The notes beneath the pieces were generated by a model. The model saw nothing but the letters and a program-made list of their open reading frames with translations. It was not told the origin of the DNA and made no database searches. 64,000 bases of DNA from Flavobacteriaceae bacterium. GTDB taxonomy: Bacteria > Bacteroidota > Bacteroidia > Flavobacteriales > Flavobacteriaceae. Made by a program: the position numbers and the translations under genes. Position 1 is the stretch's first letter. Each line of letters begins with the position of its first letter. The stretch lies in the NCBI GenBank assembly GCA_947459635.1, contig CANHEA010000002.1, forward strand, positions 1-64,000, written 5' to 3'. This document shows, piece after piece, positions 52,527 through 62,631 of the stretch.

Positions 52527-53597
52527 ATGGCAGGAAATAGTTACGGTACACTTTTCAAACTCACGACTTTTGGAGAATCCCATGGCGAAGCACTCGGCGG
52601 CATCATTGACGGTTGTCCACCTAATATTTTGCTTGATTTTGTCGCCATCCAATTCGAAATGTCCAGAAGAAAACCAGGACAATCCGCCATAGTAACACAA
52701 CGCAAAGAAGACGATGACGTACAATTCCTTTCCGGAATCTTCGAAGGCAAAACAACAGGAACGCCCATCGGTTTCATCATCCCAAATACCAACCAAAAAT
52801 CAGAGGATTATTCGCATATCAAAGACACTTATCGCCCAAGCCACGCCGATTATGTCTACGAGAAAAAATATGGAATTCGCGACTATCGCGGCGGCGGAAG
52901 AAGTTCAGCGCGCGAAACGGCATGTCGTGTGGTAGCTGGAGCCATTGCAAAACAAGTGCTGCACCATATCAAAATCAATGCTTTCGTTTCTTCAGTCGGA
53001 GAAATCTTTATCGATAAACCTTATCAACAACTCGATTTTTCTCAAACCGAAAACAACGCCGTTCGCTGTCCAGATCCTGAAACTGCCACGAGAATGGAAG
53101 AACATATCAAAGAAATTCGCAAACAAGGCGATACTGTTGGCGGAACGGTCACTTGCGTGATTCAAAATGTACCGATCGGATTGGGTGAGCCAGTTTTCGA
53201 TAAACTTCATGCTGAATTGGGAAAAGCGATGCTTTCTATCAATGCGGTGAAAGGTTTCGAATACGGTAGCGGCTTCTGCGGCGCCAGAATGAAAGGCAGC
53301 GAACACAACGATTTGTATTTACCCGACGGGACCACCAAAACCAATCTTTCTGGCGGTATTCAAGGTGGAATTTCAAACGGAATGGACATCTACTTTCGAG
53401 TGGCGTTCAAACCCGTCGCGACACTCATTCAAAAACAAGAAACATTAGACAATCAAGGAAATATCGTCGAAATGCAAGGCAAAGGTCGTCATGATCCGTG
53501 CGTGGTCCCGCGAGCTGTTCCCATCGTCGAGGCCATGGCGGCAATAGTTCTAGCTGATTTTTATTTGCTCAACAAAAGATATAATAATAATGTTTAG
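52527..53597 (+). CDS. aroC: Chorismate synthase
   Basis: '[22 protein letters not shown]', '[15 protein letters not shown]', '[23 protein letters not shown]' and '[18 protein letters not shown]'. Confidence 0.97.
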   Translation: MAGNSYGTLFKLTTFGESHGEALGGIIDGCPPNILLDFVAIQFEMSRRKPGQSAIVTQRKEDDDVQFLSGIFEGKTTGTPIGFIIPNTNQKSEDYSHIKDTYRPSHADYVYEKKYGIRDYRGGGRSSARETACRVVAGAIAKQVLHHIKINAFVSSVGEIFIDKPYQQLDFSQTENNAVRCPDPETATRMEEHIKEIRKQGDTVGGTVTCVIQNVPIGLGEPVFDKLHAELGKAMLSINAVKGFEYGSGFCGARMKGSEHNDLYLPDGTTKTNLSGGIQGGISNGMDIYFRVAFKPVATLIQKQETLDNQGNIVEMQGKGRHDPCVVPRAVPIVEAMAAIVLADFYLLNKRYNNNV

Positions 53598-53702
53598 GAG
53601 CTGCTTCCTGCTGTTCGCTCTATCTTTTGCGCCACACGAGTGAAGCGAACTGACGAAGTATACCATGGCACAAAAGGATGCCGCTACCATCAGGGCTAGG
53701 GC
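53597..53702 (+). repeat. Dispersed structured intergenic element, copy C
   Basis: (TA)GGAGCTGCTTCCTGCT..ATCTTTTGCGCC/GGCACAAAAGGAT..CATCAGGGCTAGGGC. Begins in the aroC TAG stop codon. Confidence 0.85.
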
Positions 53703-53743
53703 ATTTGATTTCTTAACAAAACTATCTTGTAATAATTTAAAAT

Positions 53744-55000
53744 ATGACATCAACCGAAACTCAAAAAAAATCCATCCTCTCCAACCTAACTACGCAAATT
53801 CTGATTGCCATGTTTGTTGGGGCAATCCTCGGAATTATCATCCACAACAATTGGACGGAAGAGGCTGCCAAAGAATTTAGTGGCTATATCAAGCTGTTGG
53901 CAACCATTTTCATTAGACTCGTTCAAATGATAATTGCGCCTTTGGTATTCACTACTTTGGTCGTTGGAATTGCCAAGTTAGGTGATATCAAAGCTGTGGG
54001 AAGAATAGGAGGTAAGGCACTGGGTTGGTTCTTTTCCGCTTCGCTGATCTCCTTGTTGATTGGTATGTTTTGGGTCAATATTTTACAACCTGGTGTAGGA
54101 TTGCATCTGTCTGATGTGGACTTATCCGCCGCTTCCGAAGTTACGGATAAGACGCAAAATTTCTCCGCACAAAACTTTGTAGAACACATAATCCCGAAAA
54201 GTATTGTCGAAGCCATGGCGACCAATGAAATTTTACAAATTGTTATCTTTTCTATTTTCTTTGGATTAGCTGCAGCATCTATTGGAGACTTTGCAAAACC
54301 TGTAGTGAGTGCGTTAGACAAAACATCTCACATCGTTTTGAAAATGGTAAATTATGTGATGAAGTTCGCACCAATTGGTGTTTTCGGAGCCATAGCTGGG
54401 GTATTTGCCGTACGAGATTTTAATGAATTACTTTTGACTTACGCCAAGTACTTTGGATCTTTCTTGGTTGGAGTGACGTCCCTCTGGGCTTTTCTATTGA
54501 TTATAGGATTTCTATTTTTAGGCAAACGAATGAAAACATTATTGCAACATATTGTGAGTCCATTGATTATTGCTTTCGGAACAACAAGCAGCGAAGCCGT
54601 TTTCCCCAAATTGACAGAGGAACTAGAACGATTTGGCGTCAAAGACAAAATTGTTTCCTTTATGCTCCCTTTGGGCTATTCCTTCAACTTAGACGGAAGC
54701 ATGATGTATATGACCTTTGCTAGCATTTTCATAGCTCAAGCCTACGGAATAGATTTGTCTTTGGGAACACAACTCACGATGCTTTTGGTCTTGATGCTAA
54801 CAAGCAAAGGAATTGCAGGTGTTCCAAGAGCCAGTTTGGTTGTTGTCGCTGCCACTTGCGGTATGTTCAAAATTCCCATAGAAGGCATTGCATTAATATT
54901 ACCAATTGACCATTTTTGCGATATGTTTAGAAGTGCCACAAATGTACTAGGTAATGCTTTGGCAACTTCTGTTGTCGGGAAATGGGAAAAGGAAGATTAG
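53744..55000 (+). CDS. Dicarboxylate/amino acid:cation symporter (DAACS family)
   Basis: 'FIRLVQMIIAPLVFTTLVVGIAKLGD', 'AFGTTSSEAVFPKL', 'PLGYSFNLDGSMMYMTFASIFIAQ' and 'SKGIAGVPRAS'. Confidence 0.95.
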   Translation: MTSTETQKKSILSNLTTQILIAMFVGAILGIIIHNNWTEEAAKEFSGYIKLLATIFIRLVQMIIAPLVFTTLVVGIAKLGDIKAVGRIGGKALGWFFSASLISLLIGMFWVNILQPGVGLHLSDVDLSAASEVTDKTQNFSAQNFVEHIIPKSIVEAMATNEILQIVIFSIFFGLAAASIGDFAKPVVSALDKTSHIVLKMVNYVMKFAPIGVFGAIAGVFAVRDFNELLLTYAKYFGSFLVGVTSLWAFLLIIGFLFLGKRMKTLLQHIVSPLIIAFGTTSSEAVFPKLTEELERFGVKDKIVSFMLPLGYSFNLDGSMMYMTFASIFIAQAYGIDLSLGTQLTMLLVLMLTSKGIAGVPRASLVVVAATCGMFKIPIEGIALILPIDHFCDMFRSATNVLGNALATSVVGKWEKED

Positions 55001-55052
55001 GTTAGAAAACATTTTCAATTATATTTACATTATTAATCTCAAAACTATATTT

Positions 55053-56156
55053 ATGAAAAGAATTTTACTATCACTTGTTGTTTTAACTTCTATTTGCGAT
55101 GCGTCAAGCCAAATACTGCAATCAGAAAATTTTGACTCATTACCAATTGGTGCAGTAGGAACTGATGCAACAGGCACCATTCCAACTAACAACTTTTTTA
55201 CGCTGTCAACAAACTATGATTTAGACCCATTAGCCGCAACGACAGGTACAAATGCAGGGCCAGGAAATTTCCAAATTGCTGATTACGGGGACGGTCATGG
55301 AACTGTATTGCAAATTGAAGGAACCAATGGAGACAAAGGTCGAAGAAATATGTGGTCCGGAGGTTTGGCAGACCAGTGGGCTTTTAGAGACCCTGCTAAT
55401 GATCGTATTCAAGTTGAATTTGATTTGTTTACCGGAGCAGGTGGCGGAGATAGCAACAATACCAAAGGATTGTACATTTACGATGCTACGACAAATACAT
55501 CTTCTCTTAAAATCTTGGGAGGTTTTGTATTCAATACTAAAACGCTAATCCTTCAAGGAATCGGCTATTATACAAGTGCTACAGCTCCAATTGCCAACTA
55601 TGGTTTTTTCTTAGGAACTGGAGGAACAAATCTTGTTTTACCAGCCAATCAATGGGTTAGACTTACTGTGAGTTTTAATAAAACTAGCGGGCAAATTGTA
55701 TGGAAAGGACCATCGTTCCTAGGTCAAGTTGTGGGAGCAGCGGCTGGTGTAGATCCGGACAAAGTGGCTTTTATTTCCAGAAGTGGATCTGCAGCAGCCA
55801 CAGGAACTACGGCAGCGATTGTCAACGCAGCGGCAACCACTGCAGGATTCTTTGATAATTTGCTAGTTACGGCGACCAATATTGACTTGTTGGGTGTAAA
55901 TGAAATTGCCGCCGCTGACCTTTCAGTTTCTGTGTTTCCAAATCCAGCAAAAGATCATATCAATATTTCTAGTACTATAAATAATGGGATTAACGCTGTA
56001 ACTTTGACCGATATCAATGGTAGAGATGTAAAGCAAGAATCATTTGAGAGTGCCGCTGATGCTGTGATTGATATTACAGATGTTGCGACAGGAATTTACA
56101 TGATGAAAATAGATACGGAAACGACATCTATTGTAAAGAAAATTATTAAAAACTAA
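55053..56156 (+). CDS. Secreted protein with T9SS type A sorting domain
   Basis: Signal peptide at revised ATG (MKRILLSLVVLTSICDASSQ) and C-term 'VSVFPNPAKDHINISS...GIYMMKIDTETTSIVKKIIKN'. Confidence 0.85.
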   Translation: MKRILLSLVVLTSICDASSQILQSENFDSLPIGAVGTDATGTIPTNNFFTLSTNYDLDPLAATTGTNAGPGNFQIADYGDGHGTVLQIEGTNGDKGRRNMWSGGLADQWAFRDPANDRIQVEFDLFTGAGGGDSNNTKGLYIYDATTNTSSLKILGGFVFNTKTLILQGIGYYTSATAPIANYGFFLGTGGTNLVLPANQWVRLTVSFNKTSGQIVWKGPSFLGQVVGAAAGVDPDKVAFISRSGSAAATGTTAAIVNAAATTAGFFDNLLVTATNIDLLGVNEIAAADLSVSVFPNPAKDHINISSTINNGINAVTLTDINGRDVKQESFESAADAVIDITDVATGIYMMKIDTETTSIVKKIIKN

Positions 56157-56173
56157 TTTCTTCATTGCCAAAT

Positions 56174-56208
56174 AAAAAAGACGCCCTTAAAATCAGGGCG
56201 TTTTTTAT
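56174..56208. terminator. Bidirectional intrinsic terminator
   Basis: AAAAAAGACGCCCT-taaaatc-AGGGCGTTTTTT. Confidence 0.85.
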
Positions 56209-56621
56209 TGCAAAAATTTAGCTTCTAATGCTGCAGTAGGCACCAAGCATACGTCTTTTTTCCCGTGCCATTTATACCGATTCTTGGCAACGTAATCATA
56301 AATCAAGTTCCGAAATCCAGTTGGAATAATTCTAAAGATAGTGCCTAAATGAAATATACCGCCCAAACCTCGTGCAATTTGAAGCGCGGCATTCGACTTA
56401 TAATAGTACGCAACTCCCGGTTGATACAATACTACCGAATCTATATTCTTAGCATTAATGCCGATATGAGCTATAATCTTTTGTCCCAATTCCGACTGTA
56501 GAGACACGAATCGAAATACATCATCCTTGTCATACTTAATAACGAATTGCACCGATGCCTCGCATAAGTTGCACAGACCGTCAAACAAAATGATTTTCTT
56601 TCCTGCTGGTAAGTCTAACAT
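56205..56621 (-). CDS. Thiol-disulfide oxidoreductase DCC family (DUF393)
   Basis: 'IILFDGLCNLCEASVQFVIKYD' (CxxC) and 'FRNLIYDYVAKNRYKWHG'. Confidence 0.92.
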   Translation of the reverse strand: MLDLPAGKKIILFDGLCNLCEASVQFVIKYDKDDVFRFVSLQSELGQKIIAHIGINAKNIDSVVLYQPGVAYYYKSNAALQIARGLGGIFHLGTIFRIIPTGFRNLIYDYVAKNRYKWHGKKDVCLVPTAALEAKFLQ

Positions 56622-56624
56622 TCC

Positions 56625-58793
56625 TTATTTTTTTGATTCTACAAATTCCAAGACATCAACGCTAACAGTGGAGGTAAACACTCCATAATTGACCGTCGCT
56701 TTATTCTTTTCAATTTTGTCAATACTGCCAATGGCCTTACCGTCAAACATGCGAACACGATCGCCGACTTTTAGTACAGGCTTGGGTTTTTCAACTACAG
56801 TCTTCGCTTTGAGTTTCTTTTCCTTTTTCTCCGTTCTTATTTGTTCTACTTGAACAGTAACTTCTTTTAGTATTTCTTTCTTTTGAACTTCCTTTATTTT
56901 GGTTTCCTTGACAGTGGCTTTCTTACGCTTAGAATTTTCAATCTCGACAATCTTAAGAAACTCGCCGATGAGTTCCTTTTTGTTTTTTGAATTGAAATAT
57001 TTTTCAGCAATATCGTCAATTTTTTGTCCCATGTAAATCAAACGCTGGTTGCTATCGTATAACTCTTGGTAGCTTTCCAATTTCTGTTTGATTTTGGTAT
57101 TGATCACTGCCATTTTTGAACTTTCCTCTCGTGCTTTCGACTCTTCCTCTTTTAAATTCTGTGACGTTTTCTCCAATTTGGAACGTTCTTTTTGAAGGGT
57201 TGCAATAGTCTTGTCGAAGCGAACTTTTCCTACTTCAATCTTCTTTTTGGCACGATTTATCAAACCAAAGGGGATTCCATTTTTCTGTGCCACTTCAAAT
57301 GTAAACGAACTTCCCGCTTGACCAATCACCAATTTGTAAATGGGCTCCAACGATTTTTCGTCAAAAAGCATGTTGGCATTTACGGCAAAAGGCAATTCAT
57401 TAGCTAATATTTTCAGGTTTGAATAGTGTGTAGTTATAATCCCAAATGCTTCCCGATGATAGAATTCTTCTAAGAAAATCTCCGCCAATGCGCCACCTAA
57501 TTCTGGGTCGGAACCAGTTCCGAATTCATCAATAAGAAACAGTGTTTTTGCATTGCACTTCTTCAGAAAATAATTCATGTTCTTCAATCGGTAGCTATAA
57601 GTACTTAGATGATTTTCAATAGATTGATTATCTCCAATGTCCGTTAAAATACGGTCAAAAAGAAACGTTTCGCTGCGTTCGTGAACAGGAATTAGCATTC
57701 CGGATTGTAGCATTAATTGCAACAATCCAACGGTTTTTAATGAAATTGTTTTTCCACCGGCATTGGGTCCAGAAATGACAATGATTCGCTTCTGGTGATG
57801 TAATTCAAAGGTCTGCGGATACGTAACTTCATTTAATTCTTTATTATTCAAATACAGAATCGGATGATAAGCTTCCTTAAAGTACAGTTTCCGTTCGTCA
57901 TTTATCTTTGGCAAAATAGAATTGGTACGGAGCGCATATTTTGCCTTAGCTGCGACAACATCAATATCACTTAGAAATTCTTGGTATTGAACTAATAGTG
58001 GTAGAAAAGTGCGAACACTGTTGGTCAATTGTTTTAGTATCCTCGTAATTTCTTCTGTTTCTTCGTATTCTAAATTGCTTAATTCACGTGAATACTTCAA
58101 AGTCGTCTCTGGTTCAATGTACGCAATGCTTCCCGTTTTTGAACTTCCTAAAATAGAACCTTTCACTTTACGACGATACATCGCTAGCACTGCTAATACG
58201 CGTCGATTTTGCACAAAACTTTCCCGAATTTCATCTAAGTAGCCGAGGCCATTATACTGTGTCAGCGCCATACCAAAACTCTGGTTGACTTTTCCTCGAA
58301 CCACATTCATGTTTCTCCTAATCTCTAATAAATCTGGCGACGCATTGTCTTTGATTTCGCCATATTTGTCAACAACATCGTCTATGAGATTAACAATCGC
58401 TTTGGTAATTTCTATCGCCGAAGATTTTGAATATAAGTTGGGGTAATACTCCTCAAATTTCTTTAAGAACAACAACAAAGTATTTGCTGTTTCTGATATC
58501 GATGCGATTTTTCTGAAGCTGGAGAGTTCAAGAAAACTATCTTCAATACCCAGAAACCTAATTTCGTTCGTGATGGCATCAAAACCGTGATTTGGAATCG
58601 CATTATTATTTTCGAAAGAAGACAAGTATTCTGAAGTTTGAAGTAAGGCACGCATCAAATCGTCCTTTTCTTTAAAAGGAATAATCTGTAAAGATTTTTG
58701 TTTACCAAGTTCAGTATTGCAAAGTATCGACAACGATTCTAATATGGTTGGGAACTGTAAATCTTGTAAGGTCTTTGGGGTAATACTAATCAT
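56625..58793 (-). CDS. mutS2: MutS2-family protein (Smr-less C-terminus)
   Basis: 'VISGPNAGGKTISLKTVGLLQLM' Walker A, 'LFLIDEFGTGSDPELGGALAE', 'VRMFDGKAIGSIDKIEKNKATVNYG'. The final residues contain no visible Smr domain. Confidence 0.9.
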   Translation of the reverse strand: MISITPKTLQDLQFPTILESLSILCNTELGKQKSLQIIPFKEKDDLMRALLQTSEYLSSFENNNAIPNHGFDAITNEIRFLGIEDSFLELSSFRKIASISETANTLLLFLKKFEEYYPNLYSKSSAIEITKAIVNLIDDVVDKYGEIKDNASPDLLEIRRNMNVVRGKVNQSFGMALTQYNGLGYLDEIRESFVQNRRVLAVLAMYRRKVKGSILGSSKTGSIAYIEPETTLKYSRELSNLEYEETEEITRILKQLTNSVRTFLPLLVQYQEFLSDIDVVAAKAKYALRTNSILPKINDERKLYFKEAYHPILYLNNKELNEVTYPQTFELHHQKRIIVISGPNAGGKTISLKTVGLLQLMLQSGMLIPVHERSETFLFDRILTDIGDNQSIENHLSTYSYRLKNMNYFLKKCNAKTLFLIDEFGTGSDPELGGALAEIFLEEFYHREAFGIITTHYSNLKILANELPFAVNANMLFDEKSLEPIYKLVIGQAGSSFTFEVAQKNGIPFGLINRAKKKIEVGKVRFDKTIATLQKERSKLEKTSQNLKEEESKAREESSKMAVINTKIKQKLESYQELYDSNQRLIYMGQKIDDIAEKYFNSKNKKELIGEFLKIVEIENSKRKKATVKETKIKEVQKKEILKEVTVQVEQIRTEKKEKKLKAKTVVEKPKPVLKVGDRVRMFDGKAIGSIDKIEKNKATVNYGVFTSTVSVDVLEFVESKK

Positions 58794-58903
58794 TTTCTGT
58801 TTTCAGTTGCAAGGATTCAAAGTTACAAAGTTCATTGGTTAATTCCATTACCTTTTTGTCGAGTTTATGAAAATCTTTACGAACTTTGTTGGAAACTCAA
58901 ACC

Positions 58904-59575
58904 ATGGAAATTCCCGAGTCTTGGCGGTCATTTTTAGAAGAAGAAATACGAAAACCCTATTTTCGTGATTTAGAAAATCTTGTTGAAAAGGAATACCAAG
59001 AGCATATTTGTTTCCCTCCAAAAGACTTGATTTTTGCTGCTTTTGAAAAATGTAACTTTGATAATTTGAAAGTGATCATTATTGGACAAGATCCGTATCA
59101 TGGCGTAGGAGAGGCAAATGGTTCGTGCTTTTCCGTGAATGATGGCGTTGCGATTCCACCTTCGCTTCGAAATATCTTTCGAGAAATTAGTAACGATTTG
59201 GATACAATAATGCAACCCACGTCTGGCAATTTAGAACATTGGGCAGCACAAGGAGTCTTGCTTTTGAATGCGACCTTAACAGTTCGAAAGGACCAACCCA
59301 ATAGTCACAAACATTTGAATTGGCAACGTTTCACGGATGCCGTTATTGAAAAAATAGCTTCTGAAAGAGAGGACCTTGTGTTTTTGTTGTGGGGCGGATT
59401 CGCGCAAAAGAAAGGAGCAAAAATTGACCAGAATAAGCATTTGGTTCTAACCTCTGGTCATCCGTCACCTTTGAGTGCCAATCAAGGAAAATGGTTTGGG
59501 AACAAACATTTTAGTACAACAAATGTTTACTTACAATCTCACCATAAGATCCCAGTAGTTTGGTTTACGGTGTAA
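58904..59575 (+). CDS. ung: Uracil-DNA glycosylase
   Basis: 'VIIIGQDPYHGVGEANGSCFSV', 'GVLLLNATLTVRKDQPNSH', 'FLLWGGFAQKKG' and 'VLTSGHPSPLSA'. Confidence 0.97.
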   Translation: MEIPESWRSFLEEEIRKPYFRDLENLVEKEYQEHICFPPKDLIFAAFEKCNFDNLKVIIIGQDPYHGVGEANGSCFSVNDGVAIPPSLRNIFREISNDLDTIMQPTSGNLEHWAAQGVLLLNATLTVRKDQPNSHKHLNWQRFTDAVIEKIASEREDLVFLLWGGFAQKKGAKIDQNKHLVLTSGHPSPLSANQGKWFGNKHFSTTNVYLQSHHKIPVVWFTV

Positions 59576-60155
59576 CTGTAAATTTATAGTAGCCAGTACC
59601 ATTTAAAACTGCCGTTGGGGATTCTATATTTACAGATAAATTATTGCCAATACTTTCTGAACGAAACTCAATTAAGTTTGTTGCAAAGCTATTATATCCA
59701 AAACTAAAACGGTAATTTCCAGGATTTAGCGTTTGAATACTTGCATTATATCTATAATAATTTGTTGATGGATTAAATACAAAACTTCCAACGACAAACG
59801 AACCAATTTCAGATTCGCCCACAACTGTCGTTACATTTTCGGATGTAAACTCAATAAAATCCCAAGTTCCGTCTGTGTTTTCTTTTTCTAGTTCATAGGA
59901 AAAAATCAATTTTGTAGCACCACCTGTGGTTTTGTAAATATCAAGTAGATTTGACATATTTTGGGTGGGCAAGAATCTTGGTATCGAATCATTTATGGAA
60001 ATGGTTTGACCTTCTCGAACAAATGAATTCACATCAATTAAATCAGGAACAGTAACAAACACGTCATTATAAAATTCGCTGTCTTTATTAGAGCAGTCTG
60101 CTGCCATCAAAAGTGTAGCCATCGCTACGAAGAAAAAGTATTTTATCGTTTTCAT
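59565..60155 (-). CDS. Hypothetical lipoprotein
   Basis: Signal/lipobox 'LLMAADCSNKD'. Paired with the following membrane protein gene. Confidence 0.7.
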   Translation of the reverse strand: MKTIKYFFFVAMATLLMAADCSNKDSEFYNDVFVTVPDLIDVNSFVREGQTISINDSIPRFLPTQNMSNLLDIYKTTGGATKLIFSYELEKENTDGTWDFIEFTSENVTTVVGESEIGSFVVGSFVFNPSTNYYRYNASIQTLNPGNYRFSFGYNSFATNLIEFRSESIGNNLSVNIESPTAVLNGTGYYKFTVTP

Positions 60156-60164
60156 AAACTTGTA

Positions 60165-60740
60165 TTAAAATCTGTAACTTACGCCTAGTCCCACTCTTGA
60201 AATAATATCTAGACTCTTTTCTTTATTCAATAAATTAGAGCCAAAGCCTACCAAAAATTCAATTCCGATTTGATCTTTAATATAATATTTATAACCTACT
60301 GCTGCTCCCAATGCAAGATCAGTAAATTTACTTTTTGCTACAGCGTAATAATTATTGTCGGCCGCATCAGTCAAAAGGACAATTTCTCTAAAATCACCGC
60401 CATTGATATCGGCAAAGATTTCTGCAAAATAAAAGCTGCGTTGCCCTTGCGATAGATTATACCGCACAAAAGGAATTATTTCGTACTTCGTAAAATTGTT
60501 GATATTTCCTGCATCAAAATCGTCACGCAGCTTTTTGTTATTCGAAAAAACACCACTAACACCAACAGAATAGTTCTTGGTCAAAAAACGCTCATACGTT
60601 ATATTAAACTTGTTCATCACTGTAGCCAAAACATCTACGCGTATTTCATTCTTTCTTGAATATAACGGCGATTTCGGAATAGAGTCTTGCGCTTGCACCA
60701 ACTGAATACTGAACAGCAGTAATAGAAGTAATTTCTTCAT
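60165..60740 (-). CDS. Outer-membrane beta-barrel protein (DUF3575-like)
   Basis: Signal peptide, 'NEIRVDVLATVMNKFNITYERFL', 'VGYKYYIKDQIGIEFLVGFG' and C-terminal 'GVSYRF'. Confidence 0.75.
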   Translation of the reverse strand: MKKLLLLLLFSIQLVQAQDSIPKSPLYSRKNEIRVDVLATVMNKFNITYERFLTKNYSVGVSGVFSNNKKLRDDFDAGNINNFTKYEIIPFVRYNLSQGQRSFYFAEIFADINGGDFREIVLLTDAADNNYYAVAKSKFTDLALGAAVGYKYYIKDQIGIEFLVGFGSNLLNKEKSLDIISRVGLGVSYRF

Positions 60741-60806
60741 AATTTGAAATTGAATTATTGTCGCTAAGGTATAAAAACGAAATGAATTTTGCTTACAGTA
60801 ATTTGA

Positions 60807-61739
60807 CTAGTTAAAAGTAAGCGCTCCCAAAATTTCTTCAGACATAAACGGACCGCCTGGATAGGTAGCAGTATAATCGAGGTTGAGCCAGATTTGACCC
60901 CGTTCGTCAATGTGATAATGAATGGTTTTTCCTTTACTTTCCTCCACAAACAGTACTTTTTTAATCAGAAAGTTGACAATCTCTAGATCAGGTTTTTTTC
61001 CAATCCAAATCTCTGGATAAATGTGACCACCCGTGTGTATTAACCTTGGCGTTCCTCCAATCGATTTGATACAAGCCGCCATCAGAATCGAATGATCATC
61101 ACAATCCCCTGAAAAATAGCGTAGTGACTCGGTGGCATTGGCAATATAATCTTTGCCTTTGGGATCACTTACGTAGTTCCAACGTGAATTGATTTCCTTA
61201 AAAACGGCAAAACATTGAATAATCGTCCGATAATTGGCATAGCCACGCACTTCTTTAAAATCCTTCAACGTCGCGCTTAGCGCAAAATCGCGCACTTTGG
61301 GGTTCTCAAACTCGATGGCATCGATAATTTTTGATTTGTTAGGAAATGGAAGTAACTTCGAGATAATTATGTCTTGTGGATTTGGACTATCATTCATGGC
61401 ATAAACCATAAATTGATAATCTTCAATCACGCTTTTAAATCCATATTTACCGGAAAAAGAACCGTAAACCAGCGCAATACAATATAAGCCAATGCACACA
61501 ATGATAATCGTTCGCATCAAGCGCAAGACCAATTGAATAACAGTCAAAATGACGATGAAAAGCAAAATACGATCGAGTTGAAAGGGCCAATTCGGATCGA
61601 CGATATTTTGGTGAATAATGATAAATATCGGAATAGCAATCAAAATATTCAAAGCAAAAATTATCACAGTATCCCAAGGTTTTCTAACCTGAAGCTTTTG
61701 CTTTATTTTTTGAATAGAATATAATGTATTTCTGATCAT
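60807..61739 (-). CDS. Membrane protein with transglutaminase-like domain
   Basis: Three N-terminal TM segments. 'RYFSGDCDDHSILMAACIKSIGGTPRLIHTGGHIYPEIWIG' (Cys/His/Asp-type core). Confidence 0.85.
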   Translation of the reverse strand: MIRNTLYSIQKIKQKLQVRKPWDTVIIFALNILIAIPIFIIIHQNIVDPNWPFQLDRILLFIVILTVIQLVLRLMRTIIIVCIGLYCIALVYGSFSGKYGFKSVIEDYQFMVYAMNDSPNPQDIIISKLLPFPNKSKIIDAIEFENPKVRDFALSATLKDFKEVRGYANYRTIIQCFAVFKEINSRWNYVSDPKGKDYIANATESLRYFSGDCDDHSILMAACIKSIGGTPRLIHTGGHIYPEIWIGKKPDLEIVNFLIKKVLFVEESKGKTIHYHIDERGQIWLNLDYTATYPGGPFMSEEILGALTFN

Positions 61740-61758
61740 GACTGCTTAAAAAGTAAAA

Positions 61759-62610
61759 CTAAATCGTTTTAACTATTTCAGCAAAAGTACCTTTTTTATT
61801 GATAAGGGCGAGATTCAAAAGTTGATTTTGTACCTTGTTTAACACTTCCTCTTGAAGTTGATTTTGAGACCAATGTGTCAGCGAAAGCCATTCTTGAATA
61901 TCCGCGATTTCCAGATTGTAGCGCGACGCTAACAGCTTATCAATGTTGGAAATCTCCTTGAATGCTTGGGTTTTCTTGTTGATGATTGCGAGTAAGTCTG
62001 CAATCGTCGAAGCGTGATTTTCTAGCACTTCATCTCGCACCGCAATCACAAAACAAGGCCAAGGTGTCGGGCAATCGCCCAATCTTCTAAAAATGCCTTG
62101 ATCGACCAAAGGTTTGGTCATAAAGTGTTCCCACATAAAGTAGTCCGATTTTCCGGCTGTCAATGATTCAACGGCTCCATCGATTGTATTGACAATTTCG
62201 AATTGTAAATCAGCGGTTTTCCAACCATTTTGCTCTGCGTTCACATACGCCATCAATTGAGAACCGGAACCTATTCTAGAAATGGCAACTTTTGCGTCTT
62301 GAAGATCCGAAATTGTTTTGAATTTTGAATTTGCAGCAACATGAATACCCCAAAGCAAAGGCGAGTCCACATACACTTGAACAATCTTCGATGGATTCCC
62401 ACCAACGATATCTTTGACCATTCCTTCAGTCAATATCACGGCAATATCTGTTTCGCCAGAGCGCAACATTTGACAGAGTCTACCAGTTCCTTCGGGCACA
62501 TCGGTCCATTGCAAATCGATGTTGGCTACAGCAAATTCGCCATGCTCTAAACAAAGATGCCAAGGCAAATTAAAATGTTCTGGAACGCCAGCAATTTTGA
62601 GGGTTGTCAT
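61759..62610 (-). CDS. ABC transporter substrate-binding-like protein (NMT1/THI5-like), no signal peptide
   Basis: 'LKIAGVPEHFNLPWHLCLEHGEFAVANIDLQWTDVPEGTGRLCQMLRSGETDIAVILTEG', typical of periplasmic-binding-protein-like families. Confidence 0.8.
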   Translation of the reverse strand: MTTLKIAGVPEHFNLPWHLCLEHGEFAVANIDLQWTDVPEGTGRLCQMLRSGETDIAVILTEGMVKDIVGGNPSKIVQVYVDSPLLWGIHVAANSKFKTISDLQDAKVAISRIGSGSQLMAYVNAEQNGWKTADLQFEIVNTIDGAVESLTAGKSDYFMWEHFMTKPLVDQGIFRRLGDCPTPWPCFVIAVRDEVLENHASTIADLLAIINKKTQAFKEISNIDKLLASRYNLEIADIQEWLSLTHWSQNQLQEEVLNKVQNQLLNLALINKKGTFAEIVKTI

Positions 62611-62631
62611 TGTTCGGTTGTGAGTTGTAAG

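Noticed and set aside
52512-52796. Overlapping antisense ORFs in aroC (94 and 83 aa)
   Set aside because: They overlap strongly conserved chorismate synthase coding sequence and show no independent coding evidence.
61759-62610. Complete ABC transporter operon
   Set aside because: Only a substrate-binding-like protein is present. It lacks a signal peptide and no permease or ATPase gene is adjacent.
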